Shown one piece after another: positions 30,839 to 35,305 of a stretch of DNA of 35,305 nt. The notes under the pieces were generated by a model. It was not told where the DNA came from, ran no database searches, and saw only the letters and a program-made list of their open reading frames with translations. Origin of the DNA: Chloroflexota bacterium (GTDB lineage Bacteria; Chloroflexota; Dehalococcoidia; Lucifugimonadales; Lucifugimonadaceae); NCBI GenBank assembly GCA_018650185.1, contig JABIGL010000178.1, forward strand, positions 1-35,305, in the 5' to 3' direction. The translations under genes were made by a program, and so were the position numbers. Every line of letters starts with the position of its first letter. Position 1 is the stretch's first letter.

Positions 30839-31849
30839 GTGAATCCGTTTGAGAGCATCCCCGTCGGTGACTATGGCGCAGAAGTGACACGCCTCGGGAT
30901 GGGTGGGGTCTTTATCTCGGGCCGTGGCCCGGCGGACGGCAGTGCTGAGGCACCTGCTTATGAAACGGGTTTAGCGACTATTGCGAAGGCGCATGAAGTC
31001 GGGATCAAGTACTTCGACACGGCGCCCCTGTACGGCAACGGACGGAGTGAGGCGCGTTACGGCAAGGTACTTGGCCGGTACCCAAGGGACTCCTTCGTGC
31101 TGTCTTCAAAGGTTGGGCGAGTGCTCGTGCCGGACGAGGATGACCCGGGGGAGTGGGCGGTCGACGGCATCCCTCATCTCACGGCGAAATTTGACCTTTC
31201 TCGCGACGGAATCTTGCGTGCGCTAGATGAGGGGCTCGAGCGGAGCGGACTCGACCATGTTGAGATCCTCTACCTCCACGACCCTGATGTAGAGGACATG
31301 GAGGACGAGGCGATCGCGACGGCGTTTCCGACGATGATCGAACTACGCGAGCAGGGGGTTGTGAAGGCGATCGGTACCGGGATGAACCAGTGGCAGATGC
31401 CTGCCCGCTTTGTCGAACGATTTGATCTGGACATCATCCTGCTGGCGGGTCGGTACACGCTTCTGGACCATGACGCGTATCCCGAATTCCTGCCGCTATG
31501 TGTCGAGAGAAACGTAAAAATTGCGACCGGTGGTCCGTACAACTCCGGCATTCTTGCGGCGCAGGATCTGGACGGACCACTGGCGTTTAATTACGAGCAG
31601 GCCGCGCCGCAGTGGATCGAAAAGGCTAGAGGACTCAAGCGGGTTTGTGACGCACATGGTGTCGACATGCGGGCGGCCGCATTGCAGTTCCCCCTGGCAC
31701 ATCCCGCGGTTGCGTCGGTCATCCCAGGAGCGGCCACGCCGGAGCAGGTCGTCGAGAACGTGGAGTTCATCCGTACCGATATTCCTGATGCGATGTGGGC
31801 GGATATGAAATCTGAAGGGCTGATACCGGCGGACGCGCCTACTCCTTAG
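30839..31849 (+). CDS. Aldo/keto reductase (D-threo-aldose 1-dehydrogenase-like)
   Basis: A 336-residue NAD(P)-dependent aldo/keto reductase TIM barrel. The catalytic tetrad is visible: Asp60 and Tyr65 in YFDTAPLYGNGRSE, Lys91 in VLSSKVGR, and the His in VEILYLHDPD. The family's C-terminal cofactor region is PAVASVIPGAATPEQVVENVEF. The run GLERSGLDHVEILYLHDPDVE, and the length, fit the D-threo-aldose/L-fucose 1-dehydrogenase branch, which oxidises aldoses to lactones for sugar-acid pathways. Start is GTG at 30839, with AGGAG shortly upstream (around 30826-30831), 28 bp after the tartrate/malate-type gene; it closes this operon. Substrate not certain. Confidence 0.87.
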   Translation: MNPFESIPVGDYGAEVTRLGMGGVFISGRGPADGSAEAPAYETGLATIAKAHEVGIKYFDTAPLYGNGRSEARYGKVLGRYPRDSFVLSSKVGRVLVPDEDDPGEWAVDGIPHLTAKFDLSRDGILRALDEGLERSGLDHVEILYLHDPDVEDMEDEAIATAFPTMIELREQGVVKAIGTGMNQWQMPARFVERFDLDIILLAGRYTLLDHDAYPEFLPLCVERNVKIATGGPYNSGILAAQDLDGPLAFNYEQAAPQWIEKARGLKRVCDAHGVDMRAAALQFPLAHPAVASVIPGAATPEQVVENVEFIRTDIPDAMWADMKSEGLIPADAPTP

Positions 31850-31914
31850 TTCATTTTGGGGTCGGGGAGTGACCGAGGAGTTCCGAACGAGCCTCCCAGG
31901 ATGAATGGTGCGCT

Positions 31915-32031
31915 GGTGAAGGTCCCTCGGCTTCGCTCGGGATGACATTGGGGCGTGCGGCGGCTTAACACCATCTAATACCGGAAACACATGAATGTGG
32001 TCATCCCGAGCGAAGCCGAGGGACCTTCACC
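31915..32031. repeat. Perfect 32-bp inverted repeat in a 415-bp gene-free stretch
   Basis: The arm at 31915-31946 (starting GGTGAAGGTCCCTCGG, ending GGGATGAC) is exactly the reverse complement of 32000-32031 (starting GTCATCCCGAGCG). The two arms are 53 bp apart. The gap 31850-32264 holds no other recognisable feature; open frames in it, such as the one running MNVVIPSEAEGPSP, are translations of the repeat. The arm resembles the right arm of the element at 3549-3681, so it belongs to the same dispersed family. Confidence 0.8.
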
Positions 32032-32264
32032 GGAACCGCATCAGCCAAGTCATCTGGGATTCGGCTCATACGGTAGTCCCGCGCTGCCTTCCATCAAGGC
32101 CACCACAAACAACGATAAGCGCGCGTTTTATCGCGCCTTTTGTCTTCACGGATTTCTCACGAAGGCCGGAGTACAATCTTCGCCGCCGCTCCTTCGCGGT
32201 TTGATTCACAATCGATCACACATCTGGCAGTCCCGCCGAAATCTGACGAAGTAAAGGTCGACGA

Positions 32265-33110
32265 ATGTTCTACGACACCTCCCCCTATCTCAAGACACTC
32301 CAGGGAATTCGGGATGACCGAGCCCATGCAATGGTGATGCTTCGTCCCACTGAGGGAAAGCGTCTCATCGCAAAGGCGATCATGGAACTTGAGGAAGTTA
32401 TGCGAGTCATGGACAAGGGCTGGTTCGTCGTCTCTCGTGGCGTCACCATGGCCTATGTACTGGACGAGCTTGGTATCCACGTCGACAAGCAGAACGCCAC
32501 GGCGGGAATTGTCACCGCCGGCCGACTGGCTTCAATCATCGAGGAAGACCGACTTGGCCCCTGGGTGTTCAAGGACGGTCAGCTTTCTGAGACGCCCCCG
32601 GACGTGGCGCTTAACCAGTTTTCGCACACCGATGTGTCCATCAAAGGTGCTAACGCCGTAGACCCTGAGGGTCACGTAGGCGTTCTGGCAGCGCACCCCG
32701 CCGGTGGAACCGTCGGCGGCATCTGGCCGGTGCTAACCGCCCGCGGAGCACACTGGATTACCCCGGTTAGCCTCGAACGCTTGATCCCGTCCGTACTTGA
32801 AGCGTCCAAGTACACCGGTAACTACCTCCACAACTACGTGATGGGCTCGGTGGCCGGTTTTATGCCGATCACCACAGCGAAAGTGGTTACGGAAATTCAG
32901 GCGCTTGAGCGACTGACCGGCGTCAAGGCGGTACATGTCGCTTCCGGTGGGGTTGCCGGGTCGGAAGGCGCCGTCATCATGGCGCTGGAAGGTGACGATG
33001 AAACGGTTCGCACGGCATTCGAATTGTGCGAGTCGGTCAAAGGCGAGCCGGACATCGATGAGGCACGATTGCTGGATTACGTCCGAGAGCCTGTCGAGGC
33101 GTCTCTGTAA
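32265..33110 (+). CDS. Conserved-looking protein of unknown function
   Basis: I do not recognise the family of this 281-residue soluble protein. Dense, evenly spread motifs suggest an enzyme: an N-terminal helical part (RLIAKAIMELEEVMRVMDKGWFVVSRGVT), a glycine-rich stretch (VALNQFSHTDVSIKGANAVDPEGHVGVLAAHPAGGTVGGIWP near residues 119-160), ARGAHWITPVSLERLIPSV, and a C-terminal VHVASGGVAGSEGAVIMALEGDDE. No metal-binding, nucleotide-loop or membrane pattern is clear. The ATG is preceded by AAAGG. It stands alone between the repeat and a strong bidirectional terminator. It may take part in the acid and sugar metabolism of its neighbours, but nothing proves it. Confidence 0.75.
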   Translation: MFYDTSPYLKTLQGIRDDRAHAMVMLRPTEGKRLIAKAIMELEEVMRVMDKGWFVVSRGVTMAYVLDELGIHVDKQNATAGIVTAGRLASIIEEDRLGPWVFKDGQLSETPPDVALNQFSHTDVSIKGANAVDPEGHVGVLAAHPAGGTVGGIWPVLTARGAHWITPVSLERLIPSVLEASKYTGNYLHNYVMGSVAGFMPITTAKVVTEIQALERLTGVKAVHVASGGVAGSEGAVIMALEGDDETVRTAFELCESVKGEPDIDEARLLDYVREPVEASL

Positions 33111-33129
33111 GTAACCACATGCGCAGATT

Positions 33130-33165
33130 AAAAAGAGGGCGTCCCGTGTGGGGCGCCCTCTTTTT
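33130..33165. terminator. Bidirectional rho-independent terminator
   Basis: A 16-bp stem with loop GTGT. AAAAAGAGGGCG (33130-33141) pairs with CGCCCTCTTTTT (33154-33165) and TCCC with GGGG (one T-G wobble). The outer A-run and T-run provide a U-tract on either strand, so it can end the gene at 32265-33110 and the convergent leftward operon that stops at 33192. Confidence 0.92.
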
Positions 33166-33191
33166 GTATGAACCGATTCGGTGTGGCCTTC

Positions 33192-33719
33192 CTAGACGGC
33201 TAACTTGTCGAGCCGCATGCGGGTGATTTTGCCTATCTCTGTGAACGTGAAATAGAGCTCCATGTCCGTGGAGTCGTTTCCGAGGTGTTGTTCCGCCAAT
33301 GCCAGTATCTCGGTAGCGTTTCGGCCCCTGAGCGCAGCGATGAACGGGAACCCGAAGCGTGTCTTGTAGGACTTCACGAGCGAGTCGATCCGCTGCTGCT
33401 GTTCCTCTGTGAGCTTGTCGAAACCGGCCGCGATGTGCTCTTGCTGGGAGTCCGGGGTCATCGCCGCGATAGCTTCCGGGGTGACCTGCATGTCCGTATG
33501 CCCGCGCAAGAACTTGAGCTGATCCTCTCGGTTCGCGTCTTTCAGAGCCTGGAGCATCGCTTCGTGAAGGGCATCTACGGTCTCGAAAGGTCTTTCATCC
33601 CACGTGTTGGCCGCGACCCCGGGTGCATACTCAAAAACCTGGCCTATCGCGTCGACAAACTCTTGCTGATTCATGTCATTGAGCACCGATATCGTGAACC
33701 GTTGGGCTTCTTGAGTCAC
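33192..33719 (-). CDS. uraD: 2-oxo-4-hydroxy-4-carboxy-5-ureidoimidazoline (OHCU) decarboxylase
   Basis: Catalyses the last step of uric acid breakdown to (S)-allantoin. The GTG start at 33719 overlaps the TGA of the preceding methyltransferase gene (GTGA at 33719-33716) and gives 175 residues; a longer reading from an ATG at 33749 would add an arginine-rich tail inside that gene and is less likely. The family pattern is clear: LNDMNQQEFVDAIGQVFEYAPGVA, then a His in FLRGHTDMQ at the place of the catalytic HP-x-L His (the proline is Thr here), and SYKTRFGFPFIAALRGRNATEIL near the C terminus. No urate oxidase or HIU hydrolase gene lies in the window, so it may work with genes elsewhere or on a related substrate. 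Confidence 0.87.
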   Translation of the reverse strand: MTQEAQRFTISVLNDMNQQEFVDAIGQVFEYAPGVAANTWDERPFETVDALHEAMLQALKDANREDQLKFLRGHTDMQVTPEAIAAMTPDSQQEHIAAGFDKLTEEQQQRIDSLVKSYKTRFGFPFIAALRGRNATEILALAEQHLGNDSTDMELYFTFTEIGKITRMRLDKLAV

Positions 33720-34378
33720 GTTTGTTGCACCTTCTCTGCGACGACCCACTGGAACGTTGTGGGATCACCGTCTACGTCGAATTCGATTACTTCGTTTTTG
33801 TCGCTGATGATCCGAAGCCCGGCGGCCTCGACCATCGACCGATTGTCATCCGGTCCATACCCGCTCCAGTACATCGGAGCGCCAAGCCAGTCAGGGTTGT
33901 AGTCCTCTTCGCTGGCTCCCGTCATGAAGGTGCCGATGAAGCGACCGCCGGTCCGCAGCCAGGAAGCGATCTTATTCAGAAGCCCTGGCTGTAACTCCCT
34001 TGGCACGTGGATGATCGAGTAGAACGCTGTAACGGCATCAAAGCTGTCCGGCGGAAATTCGACCGCGGCAATGTCCTCCACGATGAAATTAGCTGCCGGG
34101 ACATTCTCTCTCGCCAGAGTGATCTGCCCCGGAGAGATGTCCACACCGGTGGTGTCGAAGTACATCGAGAGCATCTTGGTTCCGGGGTCGCCCGCGCCAC
34201 ACCCAAGGTCAAGCACTTCAGCACAGCCGGGGAAGCCGTCTGTCAGAAACCCGATATATTGCTGTCTTAGCCCGCTTAGGTCCTTCCGCGCCGCCTCCAG
34301 GTAGGTCGCTCCGATGGCGTCATAACCATCAGCGACAACCTGTCTGGGATCGGCGTCGGCTGGTAGGGGAGTCGTCAT
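33716..34378 (-). CDS. Class I SAM-dependent methyltransferase
   Basis: A 220-residue methyltransferase of the type-11 kind. SAM motif I is VLDLGCGAGDPG (Asp57 to Gly66), the acidic strand end is TGVDISPGQI, motif II is FDAVTAFYSIIHVPRE, and motif III is WLRTGGRFIGTFM, followed by MYWSGYGPDDNRSMVEAAGL. The N-terminal helix holds the YDAIGATYLEAARKDLSGL pattern of small-molecule methyltransferases. It lies 5 bp after the sugar-acid dehydratase stop and overlaps uraD by a GTGA, so it is the middle gene of a tight operon. The methyl acceptor cannot be predicted. Confidence 0.85.
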   Translation of the reverse strand: MTTPLPADADPRQVVADGYDAIGATYLEAARKDLSGLRQQYIGFLTDGFPGCAEVLDLGCGAGDPGTKMLSMYFDTTGVDISPGQITLARENVPAANFIVEDIAAVEFPPDSFDAVTAFYSIIHVPRELQPGLLNKIASWLRTGGRFIGTFMTGASEEDYNPDWLGAPMYWSGYGPDDNRSMVEAAGLRIISDKNEVIEFDVDGDPTTFQWVVAEKVQQT

Positions 34379-34383
34379 GGTCT

Positions 34384-35305
34384 CTATGCGTGCATCTCGG
34401 CGTGCGTTTCGACCGGGTCGTTGCCGACCAGGAAATCGAAGTCACACCCGTACTGCGCCTGCATCACGTGTTCTGAGAACATCAAGCCGTAGCCACGTGT
34501 GTACCGAGGTGCGGGTGCTACCCACGCCGCCTTGCGTCGCTCCATCTCGGCATCGTCAACAAGCAGGTCGATACGCCGACCCTCAACGTCCAATTCGATC
34601 ATGTCACCGTTCTGAACCAGTCCCAGGGGGCCTCCAAGCGCGGACTCCGGCGATATGTGCAGCACGACCGTGCCAAACGCAGTCCCGCTCATGCGGGCGT
34701 CGCTGATCCGGACCATGTCTCGGATTCCCTGTTCCAGAAGTTTCTTCGGAATCGGTAGCATGCCCCACTCCGGGATACCGGGCCCGCCGACCGGGCCCGC
34801 CGATTTCAGGACCAGAACGTCATCCTTGGTGACATCAAGATCGTCGTCGTCGATCCGCGCGTGCAGGTCCTCGTAGCTCTCGAACACAACGGCCCGGCCG
34901 GTGTGGTGGAGCAGCTCTGGTGACGCCGCACTTTGCTTGATCACCGCACCATCCGGCGCGAGAGAACCGTTCAGCATCGCCAATCCGCCTTCGGGATACA
35001 TCGGCGTTTCAAGCGTCTTCACGATCTTGTCGTCTATCGCTTCCGTGTCGGCTATGTTCTCGCCCAGCGTCTTGCCGTTTACTGAGATTGCGTCCTTGTG
35101 CAGCAGAGGACCGAGCCGGTTCAGGACCGCCTCGATGCCGCCGGCATAGAACAGGTCCTCCATCAGGTACTCACCTGAGGGCTTCAGGTTGACGATGGTT
35201 GGAGTGGACCGTGAGATCTCGTCGAACTTGTCCGGCGTGAGCGTGATGCCCAGCCGTCCCGCAATAGCGGTGAGGTGGACGATGGCGTTAGTGGAGCCGC
35301 CGGCC
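34384..35305 (-). CDS. IlvD/Edd-family dehydratase, sugar-acid type (C-terminal part; cut by window edge)
   Basis: The frame is open from the window's right edge to a stop at 34384 and gives 306 residues, the C-terminal half of a dehydratase of ~570-600 residues. It begins AGGSTNAIVHLTAIAGRLGI, the conserved block before the C-terminal domain, and continues with PTIVNLKPSGEYLMEDLFYAGG, the ISDARMSGTAFGTVVLHISPE motif and GGPLGLVQNGDMIELDVEGRRIDLLV. The RMSGTAFGTVVLH wording and the closing QYGCDFDFLVG match pentonate and other sugar-acid dehydratases (arabinonate/xylonate type) better than IlvD of valine-isoleucine synthesis. The iron-sulfur cysteines lie outside the window. Such an enzyme turns an aldonate into a 2-keto-3-deoxy acid and fits the aldose dehydrogenase-like gene at 30839. 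The genes at 34378 and 33719 follow it in the operon. Confidence 0.87.
   Translation of the reverse strand, partial: AGGSTNAIVHLTAIAGRLGITLTPDKFDEISRSTPTIVNLKPSGEYLMEDLFYAGGIEAVLNRLGPLLHKDAISVNGKTLGENIADTEAIDDKIVKTLETPMYPEGGLAMLNGSLAPDGAVIKQSAASPELLHHTGRAVVFESYEDLHARIDDDDLDVTKDDVLVLKSAGPVGGPGIPEWGMLPIPKKLLEQGIRDMVRISDARMSGTAFGTVVLHISPESALGGPLGLVQNGDMIELDVEGRRIDLLVDDAEMERRKAAWVAPAPRYTRGYGLMFSEHVMQAQYGCDFDFLVGNDPVETHAEMHA

Noticed and set aside
31991-32254. Open frame beginning MNVVIPSEAEGPSP
   Set aside because: It is a translation of the inverted-repeat arm with no ribosome site and no plausible protein composition.
33720-33749. Upstream ATG for uraD giving a longer arginine-rich N terminus
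   Set aside because: It would overlap the methyltransferase by 34 bp, while the GTG at 33719 gives a normal length and a GTGA coupling.

Overview
The window reads as the chromosome of a marine-type, free-living Chloroflexota bacterium, most like the SAR202/Dehalococcoidia lineage. This is inferred from gene content (many D-2-hydroxyacid dehydrogenases, sugar-acid enzymes, a sulfatase-like hydrolase, a CehA/McbA metallohydrolase, corrinoid methyl-transfer genes), moderately high GC and dispersed GTCATCCYGAGCGAAGC-type repeats. No rRNA, tRNA, phage, transposase or CRISPR array is visible, so the assignment is not certain.

Layout. 1-3.5 kb: a partial D-2-hydroxyacid dehydrogenase facing left, then a rightward operon of a D-2-hydroxyacid dehydrogenase, a HAD phosphatase and a sarcosine-oxidase-like flavoenzyme. 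3.5-5.4 kb: a repeat element and a sulfatase-superfamily enzyme with Thr at the formylglycine position. 5.6-10.3 kb: a MoxR ATPase / DUF58 / membrane transglutaminase-like trio whose last member has Ser at the catalytic Cys position. 10.3-11.3 kb: another D-2-hydroxyacid dehydrogenase.

11.4-22.3 kb is the most interesting part: a leftward one-carbon/methionine block. It holds metF, an ArsR-HTH/SAM-methyltransferase fusion resembling the SahR regulator, a RACo/RamA-type corrinoid activator, a four-cysteine small protein, a stand-alone corrinoid protein, an MtaA-like zinc methyltransferase of the UroD fold, an unrecognised protein with two FPCGxxH repeats, a homocysteine S-methyltransferase, a PF13769-type small protein, a MetH-like pterin methyltransferase, and a long MTHFR carrying a cysteine-rich MetV-like tail. 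The pieces of cobalamin-dependent methionine synthase are therefore split into separate genes, with an ATP-driven activator in place of the usual AdoMet-dependent domain. Three of the transcription units begin with the same architecture: a TTGAC -35 box, exactly 3 bp, then a 20-bp near-palindrome (ATATAAANNNNNNTTTATAT type) that covers the spacer and -10. The SahR-like protein, itself behind one copy, is the obvious candidate repressor.

22.4-35.3 kb is carbon catabolism: a CehA/McbA-type PHP metallohydrolase, a sugar phosphate isomerase-like TIM barrel, another D-2-hydroxyacid dehydrogenase, two tandem bicupins, a rightward operon (beta-hydroxyacid dehydrogenase, tartrate/D-malate-type dehydrogenase, aldo/keto reductase), a perfect 32-bp inverted repeat, an unrecognised 281-residue protein, a bidirectional terminator, then a leftward operon (sugar-acid dehydratase of the IlvD/Edd family, a methyltransferase, and an OHCU decarboxylase).
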